Part shown: positions 1 through 11,568 of the stretch, piece after piece
Numbering within the stretch: position 1 is the first letter of the stretch
Layout of the letters: each line of letters starts with the position of its first letter
NCBI GenBank assembly: GCA_002786065.1
Contig: NHNY01000031.1
Coordinates: forward strand, 249,510-313,509
Reading direction: 5' to 3'
Length of the DNA: 64,000 bases
Source: Microcyclospora pomicola
Lineage: Eukaryota > Ascomycota > Dothideomycetes > Capnodiales
Notes under the pieces: model-generated
Databases searched by the model: none
Told to the model about the DNA's origin: nothing
The model's input: the letters and a program-made list of their open reading frames with translations, nothing else
Translations under genes and position numbers: made by a program

Positions 1-485
1 TCCCGCTGACAGGTCTCGACTCTGGGTTGGGATGTCTGGAGCCACATCCTTTGGCTTCGCAGGATCCTGCTGAAGACAGCACCAGATTCCCGACCGTCGG
101 GTCGCGTAGTGTTATGATGCGCAGGATGGATTCGTGATCACATGTATGTTGATGCAACTTAAAGACCGAGGCGTCGGGCTGCCCTTGCAGGGAAACAGCC
201 ACACCCTCCACTCTGGGCGCGCGGGATCGTCGACCATGGACCCTGACATTTGATCTTACCCGACGTGAAGTGCAACTTGCGTTTGGAGTCGAACCACACT
301 TTACTGCTGCATATGTGCTAGTCAGAATACCCAAGATACCGTATCAGACCTCATCCTTCTTCCGCCAGCACTCTTTCCGATCGGTAGAGCTACATTCGAC
401 AAATCGTATAGACGATCGCGGTCCAGCAAAGCTCATGGACGCCGGCCGAGCGAGCTGGCATACATACAATCACACCTGAGGCACA
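1..485. other. Gene-free left edge and 5' flank of the Zn2Cys6 factor
   Basis: No ORF here looks coding and no RNA gene is recognisable. The stretch must hold the promoter and 5' leader of the transcription factor that starts at 486. No TATA box or clear operator stands out. Confidence 0.5.
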
Positions 486-3090
486 ATGGCTGCTTCTCAA
501 GTCGATGCCCCTCCCCGTCCAAGACTCGGCACAAGGAACGAAGGGTCTAATGGCGACGCAACGGGCTCACAGATCGCGCATACCTTGACGGCATGTACGC
601 GGTGTCGAACGGTCAGTCGAAGCCTGAGCTTGCGCATGTTGAATACGTTGAGACCAGCATGAGCCACTCACACCTCTATCTCGACAGCGCAAGACTAGAT
701 GTGACGCAGAGCTACCCCGATGTACTCCTTGCGAACGAACCAATTCGTTATGCGAATACTACGACATCGGCAAAGGCCGCAACGTCAACCGCAACTATGT
801 CGTGTATCTCCAACACAAAGCCCGCGAACTGGAGCAAGAGCTAGCACGTATCGAGAACGATGATGGTCTTGAGGATCCCGAGACGATGATGCGGGCTGCT
901 ACTGTACATGTGCACGACGCTGCGGATTCGAAGTACCTTGGTCCTTCAAGCGGTATCGCCATTACTCGGTTGGTCATGCAGCTGGCGAAGACTTTCACCG
1001 ACTCCCAAAGTATCAAACAGATTGTGCCGGAACAACGTGCGAAGCAGATCAAGGAGCTGTACAACCAGGAGCAAGGCAAACCCACATCCAAGATCTATCC
1101 TCTCATCAGTGATGTGGCCGCTACCGACCTACCCGTTCGCCCACTGACCGATCTGCTGGTGACGCTATACAATTTGAAGGTCCAACCTATGTACCCGGCA
1201 TTGCATGAGCCGACGCTGGATAAAGATGTGGAGACGGTCTATTCGAATCCTGCCGGCGCCAGCAGCTTTCAGAACTTCATCGTGCGCATGGTCATTGCGG
1301 TCAGCTTGCAGAAAATGGACACTCAGTACGCTGGTCTGGCCGACAGCTACTACCTTGCCGCATTGATTCATTTGGATGCCGTCGTGCAGCCCATGAACAT
1401 GCAGACCTTGCAATGTTTCACTTTGATGGCAGAATACTCCTTGCTCACGCCTACGCGGACTGCCATCTACTATGTCATGGGCATAGCTGTTCGGCTGGTA
1501 CAGGCGCTTGGATATAACGAGGAGAAGACAATCACTCGAGGCCGAGCAGATGGGCAGGCAGACTTCCTAGAAATCGACATGCGGCGAAGAGTCTTCTGGT
1601 CCATCTTCGTGATGGAATGTGGATTGGCACATTCTCTCGGCCGGCCCGCGGCGTTGGCCACCAGTCAGGAACACATCGATGTCGGATGGTTTGAGACGTG
1701 TGATGACAAGTACATAAACCCTGATGGGATCGACCCGATGGCGCCCCGGCCTACTCTCAAGAAATGGGTCGCTATCCACTTTTTCAAAATGCGTCTTCTT
1801 CAGCTTGAAATCCGACGCAAGTTGTACCAGCGCAAACGGTCTGAGCCCAAAGATGATAGTGACCCGTGGTTCAAGCACATGGACGCAAAGTTGTGTGCAT
1901 GGCGAGACGCTTCACCTTCGCAGGATGAGGGCCACGGACTCGACAAGGTCTGGTTCATTGGTCGCTACAATACCATAATCGTGTTTTTGTACCGACCCTC
2001 ACCTCAGGTGCCGCGTCCATCCTTGGAGGCAGCGTTCAAATGCTTCGATGCTTGCCAGTACAATATCTATATGCAACGCGAACAGATCACAAGGAAGAAC
2101 GTCGACCTCACCTGGATCTTCACCCAGTCCATCTTTATGGCCATCAACACCATGCTTTGGTCACTCAGCTACGTGGAAGTTCGACGCGCTCACAGTCGTA
2201 TGAGCGTCGAAAAGCATCTCGAGGTCGCGATGGAAGCCATCGATCTGGCCTCGGAACGGTGGCCTGGCGTTGCTTCTGCCGTCCAGCTGTACTCCAATCT
2301 CATCAACGCAGTGCTCAAGATCTACGAGAAGGATGGCGATGTTCCTGTCGCGGCAGTGACGCCATCAGAACAGGCCTCCCCTGCGGGCATGTTTCCGGAT
2401 GCGTTCAACCAGTCTCGTGGCACTAGTCCGGCCACAGTGAGTAGTATGTCGGTGTCTACTCCACCTGAAAAACAACCACCGTTTGGACATCTTCAACAAC
2501 CCCACAGGAGGAGCGTGGAACAACCGCCGCCAATGCCTTTCTCCAGCATCTCACATCAAGTGGCAAACATGCCGGGGCAGCACTTGCCATCTTTCCTTGC
2601 AACAGATCGTCGGCAACTCAGCTCAGAGTCTGTCCAACAACTACCGTCTCCACCCTTACAGCAAACATCGACTCAACCGATGCACTTTGATCCGAACATT
2701 CCATTCAACCCTTTGCCAGACTGGTCAACGGACTTGTTGACAGTGCCCAGTTGGTCTGCGCCGCAGAACGCACAAGTGCACTATGGTACCGCTCCCGCGA
2801 TGTCTCCACAATCGGGTTACGGGTCGTTCTCAAATTCTGTCTTCGACCCCAACAACCTCTCATATCCATTCCCGGCTGAGCAGGAACAACCGCAGCAAGC
2901 CCGACCATATGAGCAGTATAGCTGGGATATGGATGTGGGTTCTTTTGGGAATGGCCTCAACCAGACTCAGCAAGCCGAACTGCTGTCCTCACTTGAAACG
3001 GATGGAATGGAAGACATCCAGAGCATGATCACCGCCGTGACGAACAGCATCACGGCGAAGCATTCCGACAATCCATCCTATCAACAGTGA
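486..3090 (+). CDS. Zn2Cys6 (Gal4-type) fungal transcription factor
   Basis: Two exons, 486-611 and 688-3090, give about 842 aa. The 76-nt intron (612-687, GTCAGT...ACAG, phase 0) splits the zinc cluster. After splicing the six cysteines fall at residues 37, 40, 47, 54, 57 and 64 in perfect C-x2-C-x6-C-x6-C-x2-C-x6-C spacing, with the basic run RTRKTRC between Cys2 and Cys3. A short linker (DIGKGRNVNRNY) and helix (LQHKARELEQEL) follow, as in dimerising Gal4-type factors. The middle carries the fungal_trans homology region, including RRRVFWSIFV at about residue 340 and a downstream LGRPAAL. The last 250 residues are rich in Pro, Gln and Ser, as expected of an activation domain. It is a nuclear DNA-binding regulator; its targets cannot be read from sequence. 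An ORF caller that ignores the intron would start at 802 and lose the DNA-binding domain. The nearest gene downstream is the acyl-CoA dehydrogenase at 4100. Confidence 0.88.
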
Positions 3091-4099
3091 GCCTTTCCGA
3101 GCGGATGAAGCCCGCTTTCTCATTGACGACAGATCTCGCTGTCGCTATTTGACGATGATTCTCTATACAGTCCAGTCGAACATATGCTGTGGCACAAAGT
3201 CGGAGTTAGATGGCTTGCGTTGTGACGAGGAAATGAAGATTGATTACAAGCGAAGGTGCTGGTGGCGTCTATTACTATTTGATCATTCTGCATAGCTTCC
3301 AAATTATTCTAAAAGAGATGCTTCTCCCTATTGCCCAAGTTCCGTTCATATCTCGCTCTGAGGACACTGGATTGGCGATGCGGATGTTTTGGACTGCGAG
3401 ATGAGCCTTTGTCGAAGATCCTGGTAGCCTCGACCGTCCATGTATTACCAGGCCGTGTCCTCACTCAAGTCCACTCCTTCATACACGTATACACAGCATG
3501 TGTCGGATGTTATCATCTCGACTACAAGTTTTATGCACGCGAACAAAGACCTCATGCAGAGCCCACCAGTCACCGACAGCCGAGGCTGTGGCGCGCTTCA
3601 CTTCCCCCCGCCACGACCAGACAGCTGCAATGATAAAATCCCTCATGCACGGATTGAACCATAACCTACCTTGCATCAACAATGCATCTAAAATTGCCGC
3701 GGCGATGCATAATTCTTCCAAGGGCGTAACGTATACGCGTATCTTGCGCGCCGGATCATCCGAATTAGCCTGTCCGGGGGACTCTATCCTTATTCCCAGC
3801 GGCTGGATTTAACAAATCCACCCCGGACATATGCCACTACGTGCTTCTGGTCGACCCGCGGGTCAATGGCCAGCAATTTATAACCGTACGCATTACTGTA
3901 TACCCTACAGTACATGACCGAAGGAAAGTCGGATTTCATTGACAGCGTCCTTTTCTTCATTTCTCGAGATCCCTCCTCTTCCATCCCTCGCATCAGCACG
4001 CATATCTCAGCTTGATCACGGTTCGCACTGATCTGAATAGCTACGAGTGTCCAGACAGACTGCACAACTCTTGTCGTCCAGCCCTCGCCAGCACACATC
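3091..4099. other. Intergenic region and promoter of the acyl-CoA dehydrogenase gene
   Basis: 1 kb with only scattered short ORFs that I consider spurious. It contains the 3' flank of the Zn2Cys6 factor and the promoter of the next gene: a TATA-like TTTATAA at 3877-3883, a perfect 12-bp palindrome at 3853-3864 and a CCGAGG hexamer at 3580-3585. Confidence 0.5.
3853..3864. promoter_or_regulatory. 12-bp GC palindrome (everted CCG/CGG) just upstream of a TATA-like box
   Basis: GACCCGCGGGTC is a perfect palindrome containing CCGCGG, an everted pair of the CGG triplets that Zn2Cys6 factors bind. It lies 12 bp upstream of TTTATAA (3877-3883) and about 235 bp before the start codon at 4100. That it is an operator is inference only. 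Confidence 0.3.
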
Positions 4100-5667
4100 A
4101 TGGCGAGCGACAAGTCACTTCTCTCCCCCTCCCTCTCATCGAAACCTACAGCCATGGCTACCGGCGTCCACGTCCCCTTCTCCGAGCCTCCATATCTCTG
4201 CGGCCTGCCGTCACCATACTACACGCCTGAGCTCCGCGCATGGCAGAAGGCCGTACGAGCATACGCCGACAGGTACCTCACGCCCTTCGCCGCCGAATGG
4301 GACGACGAGAAGACGGTGCCCGAGCATGTCTTTGAGACCTTTGCGCGCGACCATATGCTCATCCCCACGCTGCCGGCACCCCTGCCCGTCAAAGAGCTGA
4401 AAGCGGTGGGCATCCATGATATTCTCGGGGTGGTGAAGGTGGAGGACTTCACCTACTTCCACAACATGATTTACATCGACGAGATGATCCGGAGCGGCTT
4501 GTCGGGACCCGGCGCCAGCATGACGACAGGCATTGCGTTCGGAGTACCGCCGATCGTCAAATTCGCGTCGGAAGCGCTGAAGCAGAAGTACCTGCCGGAT
4601 CTGCTGCTGGGGAAGAAGCGGGCGTGTATTGCCATCACCGAACCGGACGCGGGTTCGGATGTGGCCAACATCACCACTTCGGCGGTCAAGAGCAAGGACG
4701 GGAAGCACTACATCATCAACGGCACCAAGAAGTGGATCACCAACGGCATCTGGAGTGATGTGGCTGCCATGGCCGTGCGGACTGGTGGTCCAGGACCCGG
4801 CGGTCTCTCTATGATAGTCGTCCCGCTGAAAGGCCAGAAAGGCGTCGACATGCGCCGTCTGCTCGTCTCCGGCCAAGTCTCCGCCGGGACGACGTACATC
4901 GAGCTCGACGACGTGCACGTGCCGGTCGAGAACCTGATCGGCGAGGAAGGCATGGGCATGCGTTACATCATGACCAACTTCAACCACGAGCGGCTCAGCA
5001 TCTGCATCTCGACGACCCGGCAGGCCCGCGTCGCGCTGGGCGCCGCCTTCGCCTACACTTTGAAACGTGAGGCCTTTGGCAAGCCGCTGATGGATCAGCC
5101 AGTGGTGCGGCATCGCCTGGCCAAAGCTGGCGCGTTGGTCGAGAGCCAGTGGGCGTGGGTCGAGAGCTTCGTGTACCAGATGTGCAACATGACCAAGGCC
5201 GATGCGGATGTGGAGTTGGGTGGGCTCACGGCTGGTTGCAAGGCGAACGCGGGTATTGTAAGCGATCCCCCATCTTCACTTGTATTTTCTGCTACCTCGA
5301 GCATAACATTGCAGACATCATACAAGCACAGAGCGCTGACATCGTCAATCTAGGTCCTCAAGGAAGCCGCCGACTGCGCGGTCCTGCTATTCGGTGGAAA
5401 CGGCTATACACGCACCGGCCAGGGATCGATCGCGGAGCGCATGTGGCGAGAAGTCAACGGCAACCGGATACCAGGTATGTTTGAAGTCAAATCATGACTA
5501 GCCCCTGTCTCTCCTTCACCACTTCGTCTCCATAAGTCGATCGCCATGCTGACTATTTCGCAGGTGGTGCCGAGGACGTGATGCTCGATTTGATGGTACG
5601 GCAATTACGCAAGAACTTCGAGGTCAAGACGCGCGAGCTGGAGAAGCAGGGCTCGTCTCGATTGTAG
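4100..5667 (+). CDS. Acyl-CoA dehydrogenase with C-terminal peroxisomal signal
   Basis: FAD-dependent alpha,beta-dehydrogenation of an acyl-CoA. Three exons, 4100-5257, 5354-5474 and 5564-5667, give 460 aa. Intron 1 (96 nt, GTAAGC...CTAG) ends in a TAG that would otherwise stop the frame; intron 2 is 89 nt (GTATGT...GCAG). Family landmarks are ITEPDAGSDVANITTSA in the middle domain, KREAFGKP in the first C-terminal helix (about residue 323), and FGGNGYTRTGQ (about 399) in exon 2. The last three residues are SRL, a canonical PTS1, which predicts import into peroxisomes and a role in peroxisomal beta-oxidation or breakdown of an acyl side chain. Where medium-chain enzymes have YEGT with the catalytic Glu, this protein has IPGG (about 425-428). 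The Glu in REAFG is a candidate base by analogy with isovaleryl/long-chain enzymes, but I have not aligned it. The gene ends 84 bp before the stop of the convergent next gene. Exact substrate unknown. Confidence 0.9.
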
Positions 5668-5751
5668 ACTTTGCTGCACTTTGGTTCTTTGCGTCCCTGG
5701 AGATAGAGTGTAGTCTTGTACTGAGCAGAAATCCATCCGTGCACATCACCT

Positions 5752-7368
5752 TCACCTCTCCAGCTCCTCCCGCCACCGAATCTCCCAGTTCCCCTTGGCG
5801 AAACTCGGCTCGACGACTTGCCCATGCATCAGCGCCTCGCATTTCCTCCTCACCTTAGCCTCGCCGTTCGTCTCCGTCTCCGTCTCCTGCATTTTTTTCT
5901 GCCTGCCGCCTCGCTTCCCGCCCCCTTTACCGCCATGCTCTACCGTCGCAGCCTCCACCCACAACCCGAACACCACCGCCCGCCGCGCCGCTTTCTTCAC
6001 CAGCTCCTTCTCGTCCGCGCGCTTCTGGCCCTCCCGCCGCTTCGCCAGCATCTCCGGCGTCTCGCAGATCTTCTCCGCCCACCCGCGCTCCCCGCCCACG
6101 CTGAAGTTGACCTCGCTCTGCGCCTGCGGTAAGCGCACATGGTCGTCGATGAGCTTGACGCCGCCGCCGCCTTCTCCATTCGCGCCAGCAGGGTCAGCCT
6201 CGGTATCTGAAAGACTCACGTCTGATACGCCGGCATCGCTGTCGTCATCGTCGTCGTACCCACGGCGCGCCGGTGGCCCATCTGGCCGATCCACCATGTC
6301 GACGCTGCGCCACTCGCCCTCGGCCTCGCGCACGCCCCGCGGCAGCCGGTTCTTCTTCCGGCCATACACCTTCGCGGGATCTGACTGGTCGCCGAAAACC
6401 GCGAGCTCGACGTCGCTGAGCTTCACCACGAGCCGCGGGTCGCCTTTCTTGCTCGGCTTGGCGCGTGGCGGGACGGCGGGCGTGCGCGGGGGCGGTTGCT
6501 GCGCATCGTCGTCGCCGGCTACGGGCAGCGGCTCCGGGTCTTCACCTTGCAGCAGCGCTGTCAGGACCCGCTCGATGCGGGCGTCGAGACTGCTGGGCGC
6601 CGTGCTGGGTTTGGTGCGTTTGCAGCGGTCTGTGACGAGGAGAAGAAGCACCATCAGAGTATGTTGTGAGAGGTATAGGGGGAAAAGGGGGTGGCGCGCG
6701 ACCTACGAACCGCTGCAGAATTTCACCGTCGTCGAGGCATTGGCTTTGCGAGCGCCTAGATACGGTATTTCGTTGGTTAGCATGATGTACGGAGTTCAAT
6801 TATGGTTTTTGTCGCCACGATAGATCTGGACCCCCGGGTTTCCAAGTGTCTTGTTTCCTTCGTCGATACGTTCCCAAAACCATTGGTAGGTCGTACTGAC
6901 TGTCCCACCACCAGGATCCTAGCACTACCGCCCCACCAGCTAGAGGTACAGCTCACAGACGAGATCAAGAAAATGAACAACTCACCAATCACCCTCCCAC
7001 ACGTATGACAATACGGCACCTCGTCGCCGTGCGTGAGATACAGCGGCGGCGGCGTAGCCTGGGATTTCGTCGGGCGACTCCCTGTGATGTTAAGACGAGG
7101 TTAGAATAGTCGATGGCAACCAGGGGATTATTCGACATGTGAAGCGAATCGTTTAGATGCGAGATGGTGGGTGATTGAATTGGTAGATTGATTCATAAAG
7201 ACGGGAGAGGAGGGCAGAGATTGATCCTGTAGGATTAGTGACAGGGGCAGGGAAAGGGGCAGACGTGTGAATAGGTATCTTTATAGGTGAAGTACCGATC
7301 TTGCAATGGGCAGAGAGCATTGAACGAATCGAGTAAGAGGTAGACGTACAAGAGTCCATCCACGACAT
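5752..7368 (-). CDS. Uncharacterised fungal protein with CxxC...CxxxC putative zinc site
   Basis: I do not recognise a named family. Four exons on the minus strand, 7350-7368, 6986-7081, 6711-6755 and 5752-6629, join in frame to 345 aa. The introns (268, 230 and 81 nt) have GTACGT, GTGAGT and GTTCGT donors with CACAG, CTAG and CACAG acceptors. The N-terminus reads MSWMDSWSRPTKSQATPPPL, followed by a compact cysteine module: CHTCGRVI (about residues 33-40) and FCSDRC (about 52-57). CxxC plus CxxxC about 14 residues apart suggests a small zinc-binding fold. The rest is acidic and Gly-rich, with a YDDDDDSDAG-type tract and a basic segment near the C-terminus (KKAARRAVVFGLWVEAA) that could be a conserved helix. 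The first exon is only 19 nt and exon 3 only 45 nt, so automatic gene callers may miss the N-terminal module and begin at the internal Met at 6654. Nucleic acid or protein binding is possible but unproven. Confidence 0.75.
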
Positions 7369-7883
7369 GATGGTCTAGTCGTTGAAGCTGGATCCGGAAA
7401 GAGTTTTGGTCTTGTTCGATGAATTGGAAATGTTAGACCTATTCAGAGCGTAAAAAGATGGGAAGATGAGCGTGGAGTTCAGTGTGTTGTATTGTGAGTA
7501 TTGTACCTTGGGTAAAGTAGGTAGGTAAGGTAGGTATGTGGTCGTGTGCCCTCCATGGAGCTTGAGTGATGTGCATGTGTGGAGGGTATATGTTTACGTC
7601 ATATTTATCTATATCTAGGTATTATCCACATCTGGGGATGCGACATGGGAATGACAAGTACTGGATATCAAATGACAAGGAGATGGATCGTGGATCTCAC
7701 GTAGGTCGAGACTTATATCTAGGATCGTGATGGGTCCTTGCTATCGCAGGGTTCCAGGATACCACATACATAAAAACAGGTGAGGTAGCCTTCCCCTTAG
7801 GTTCATATCATACCCCTCCCATCATTTCTCCAGTGCACGAGGACCCGCACATATGCAACGCCATGGAAATGATAGACAGATGC
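7369..7883. other. Promoter of the CxxC gene and 3' flank of PPN1
   Basis: No coding region. AT-richer than its surroundings. It contains a tract of repeated GTAGGTA/GTAAGGTA units at 7503-7540, one of several copies of an intergenic motif described under findings. Confidence 0.5.
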
Positions 7884-9946
7884 TCAACGCCCGAACTGAT
7901 CCTCCAGCTCTTCCGAATCCATGGTCTCGACGTACGCCCGGCGCACGAACGTGTACCACGCCTGGTTTTGCTTGGCATGCTTTTTGCTCTTGTGATGCTT
8001 CTTCTTTTTATGATGCTTCTTTTTCTTCTTGTCTATCTCGACGTCGGATGTGCTCGTCTCTTCGAAACTAGCCTCATCCTGCTCGAGCTCGAGTTCAAAC
8101 AGTTCGTCATCAGGGACGAACGCTCCAATGCGCTTGGCAAGCTGGACGATACTTGGCACCGTCAGATCACGCATCTGGTACACGTCATCGTCCTGCGTGT
8201 CGTAGTGGACCTCAAACTGGAACTTTCGCGGGTTGGGAGTGTGGTCTTTATCATGAGGCTTCTTGCCTTTGTGTTTGCCTTCGTTCCACTTCGATGCGTC
8301 GAATCGGTCGTCCTCTACAACAGCCTCCGCAGTGAAGTCGTTGTTGATATGCGTAAGGTTGGCGAGGTACTGGGTGTACTTGAGGAGCGTCAGAGTTTGG
8401 GGAGAGTAGGCCGGTCCAGGTGGCGAGGACTTCGACGGAGGGTCAGGCACTGTGAACTTGTGCTTCTTGGCATGCTTTTTCTTCTTCTCCGCTTCCACAT
8501 CACCTTCTGCAGGATGATTCATGTACTTTGGCGGTAAGGTTGTCTCAGCTTCATCGCGTTGGTCGGCAAGGCCTGTGATGTTGTACTCGTAGACCCGGAA
8601 ACTGGGAAACAGATTCGGAACAACGCTGGAGCTGACAAAGGTGGAAGCAAAGCGTTCTGCGTACTTGCCTCCAATCTTTCGGAGAAACTTCTTTTGCCGC
8701 GCTTTCTCCTTCTTGGAGTCTTTCGAAATCGCAGTCTCGAGGTCTTGGCTCCAATGCAAGGACTTTGGTGGCTCTGGAAGTTCTGACCATTGTTCACGAA
8801 GCTGGATGAAGTAGTCAGACGACACTGCAGAATGAAAGTCCTCGTCTGCCACATCACGCTCCATCTCGAGGTACTGCATTTCACCAAGTTTGGTATCCTT
8901 GTCGATATCCTTGAAGTCCTGGAGCATGAAATGATCATAGTTGAAATGGCCGTACAACCCCGTGATGACCACATCCCGATATTGCTTCAGCCACAACGCG
9001 TATTTCTGCCAACATGTCTCGTCCCAGCTGGTCTTGGCATCTTGCCGGGTGGGAGGAATATGACCGGTCAGAATGGCCTTCATGCCGCGCTCCCGCATGA
9101 ATTGCAGCTGAATGCGCAGCCACTCCATCTGACGATAGCCCGGCTCCGACCGTACCGCACAGCCGTCGACTGCAGCATTGTTGACGTAGAAGTATAGCGT
9201 GTTCAAGCTGAAGACGGCAAGTTTATGGGGGATGACTTCCACATAGAACCATCCGCCCTGCTCGAATTGATGTTTTTGTGCTTCGGGGATGAATTGTCTC
9301 CACACGCGTGCGTATGTGCGTGTCCAGGTGTTTGGTCCTTGGTCCATGACATTATGCGGCAAGATATCGTTGTTGCCGATGTTGGGGATGATTGGGATGA
9401 TGTAGTCGTTGTTCGGATCGCTGTCCTCCTCATCACCGTTATGTTTGCCAAAGACTTCTGCCATCTTCGAGACCAGAAACTCGTTCAACCCAATAACCTG
9501 CTCCGCGCTTCGTGGTATGTCATCATCGTTATCATGTCTCGCAGAGTCTCCCGTCCAGACCACAAAATCCACCTCATCTTTTAGGTTGTTTCCCAACCAC
9601 TCGAATGTCTTGTTTACCAACCCAAACGGACTGTCGCAGTCGGTGACCTCGGCGCCGTAGATACCAGCAGGCCCCTGGCCACGATGGCATGCGGCATCTT
9701 TAGCGGTGGAAGAGTAGATCTCGTAGAATCGATCCGGGTGGAAGTCTAGGAGGCAGATCAGCGAGAGCCAGCGCTTTCCAGAAGCACTCTCGACCAACCA
9801 GTTATGTGTAGGAATCGGCCATGCAAGGGTCTTCCTGCAACGCCTGCATTGAGTGTGCTTGTTTCCCGGAGAGGTGCTTGAACGTCCGAAGCAGCAGTGG
9901 CTAGGGCTCCCCACGCAGCAATATTCAGCATCTGTGATCCATACAT
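7884..9946 (-). CDS. PPN1: Endopolyphosphatase (vacuolar PPN1 family)
   Basis: Cleaves long-chain inorganic polyphosphate; in yeast Ppn1 is a vacuolar membrane-anchored calcineurin-like metallophosphatase. A 53-nt intron (9746-9798, GTTGGT...CCTAG) splits the first metal motif. Splicing restores LHGRFLHITDFHPDRF, the diagnostic start of the catalytic domain. Further metal ligands follow in order: VVWTGDSARHDND, PNIGNND, LTGHIPP and LYGHFNYDHF. All expected ligand motifs are present. The N-terminus is uncertain: Met codons at 9964, 9946 and 9931 are in frame, and all lead into a short hydrophobic stretch (MLNIAAWGALATAA) that fits a signal anchor. I chose 9946, giving about 669 aa. The C-terminal part has Lys/His-rich runs (for example KKKKKHHKKKKHHKSKKH), then the conserved-looking tail WYTFVRRAYVETMD. 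The upstream ORF on the same frame continues without a clear start, so an additional 5' exon is possible. Confidence 0.9.
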
Positions 9947-11568
9947 GCTGTCGGTCCACCGCATCGAAGAGGCTGGCAACGCTTTTACGGCCTCACTTCC
10001 CGGGCCACGAAGCGCGAGGCACTCTGCGAGATGTCGCTGCCTGAGCCTACGACGGAAGAGTCGATCTCGAACCAACGTCACAGTCTCCCCCGCTTGCCTG
10101 CACAAGTAGCCGTGTCCTGCTGGATATGCGTAGATCACCAGCTGAGGTATGGATATGACGTGCGGATCAATTGCTGCGAGTTTGGCCAGCGAGCAGTTGA
10201 GGATATGGTGATGCGGTGGGAAAGAGAGTGATCAGGTAGGACTCATGCAACGAAATCCTTCCTCCACCATCCCACCTTCGTAGCACCGCCGTGTTGGTTG
10301 GACATGATTCTGCGCACGCGACAGGCCCGACGTTGCGCCCATCAAGGTACTGTACGTGCGGTTGTCCGCCCAGTCATGTGCGCTGACGGACCCACGTGAG
10401 GCGCAATCGTGGGGATGGAAATAATGTTAGACATGCATACATCATCGGACATATACAGTATAAGGTATACATATGAATGACTGACTATCGGTAGATGTGT
10501 TATAATGTAACGATACCTTATGCGTTGGTGGTACCCTCCGTTGCTGTGACCTGACAGTCTTCCGAGATATACAGATGCATGTACAGTATCAGGCTCCATG
10601 ACTTCACCCTGCAACAGATCAACCGCTTGCAAATGTACTACTCCAACATCAGCAGCTGCGGATCAACATTTGAGGGATGGATCTATTCAGCAAGGAACGT
10701 TCATTTGGGGTCTATCTCATCAATCGGAGAGGTATTTCTAGCTATTTCCCTTGACTGGGCGTCTTTTCTGCGCAACATTATGTCCATGAATCTCTCCATC
10801 AATGGCTAATCATTCCCCAAGAGGACGATCGATCCATTTAACCATCAAGCAGCCGGCGCTCATATTAGCACGAGATCCTGAGTAGCTCTACACGAAGCTG
10901 ATCCATATGATGGCGGAGGCCTCGCTCATCGGACACTTTGGATATCTCAGGCATCTGTACGTACCTTACATACGTAAGGTAAGGCATGCAAGCATGCATG
11001 CACGCCAGCTCCACCAGGTATCCCAGCGCCAGCTCCGGGACTTCACTTGCTGGTCTTCCGGGTCTTCAAGAGGGACCACCACAGGCATCCCAGACTGCCT
11101 GCTTGGACTTGCTTGGTGCTTGTACATAGCAAGATCATGGCTCTCGGTCTGGACGGATCTTGCTCATCTAGCTACCTAGCTTACAGCAAACTGCCCTGCG
11201 ATCCTCTTCCTGATAGTAGACGGCCAACGCATAAACGACGTCTTCCGACTTTGTTCCTGAGGAATCTTCTGTCTGTCATTCGTAATGTTGTAGCCTCATG
11301 TTCCACCCAGCGCACTGCTCCAAATGTAGTGGCGAGCGACGGGTTTCGAACCGTGCAGAGCCTGGAGTCGTATGAGTGGGGAGGATGCAACTGTCCTTGT
11401 ATGACAGATAGTCCACCTCTTATACTTGATAGCAGCAAAAGTATGTGATGTGATGAAGTCTGTCATATCATAAAGTCATCTATATAAGGTAATTTTCGGA
11501 GAAGCAGATCATCATGCCCCGACCACGGGCCGGACACGATCATGAAATATACGTAGGTAGGCCCCGAC
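9947..11568. other. 1.6 kb intergenic region between PPN1 and SGT2
   Basis: Contains the PPN1 promoter and the SGT2 3' flank. Several short ORFs up to 133 aa show no coding character. A near-palindromic GTACCTTACATACGTAAGGTAAGG lies around 10959-10983, followed by alternating GCATGC tracts. I checked GTTTCGAACC near 11342 as a possible tRNA T-loop; the flanks do not form a stem. Confidence 0.45.

Noticed and set aside
4211-5113. 300-codon minus-strand frame
   Set aside because: Antisense shadow of the acyl-CoA dehydrogenase; His/Arg/Asp-rich, no domain.
5795-6823. 342-codon plus-strand frame
   Set aside because: Antisense to the CxxC protein's large exon. Composition is Ser/Arg/Pro from reversed acidic and basic tracts; GC3 bias explains its length.
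11320-11360. GGTTCGAAACCC on the minus strand, resembling a tRNA T-loop
   Set aside because: The flanking bases do not form a T-stem and no matching D-arm, anticodon arm or acceptor stem is found.
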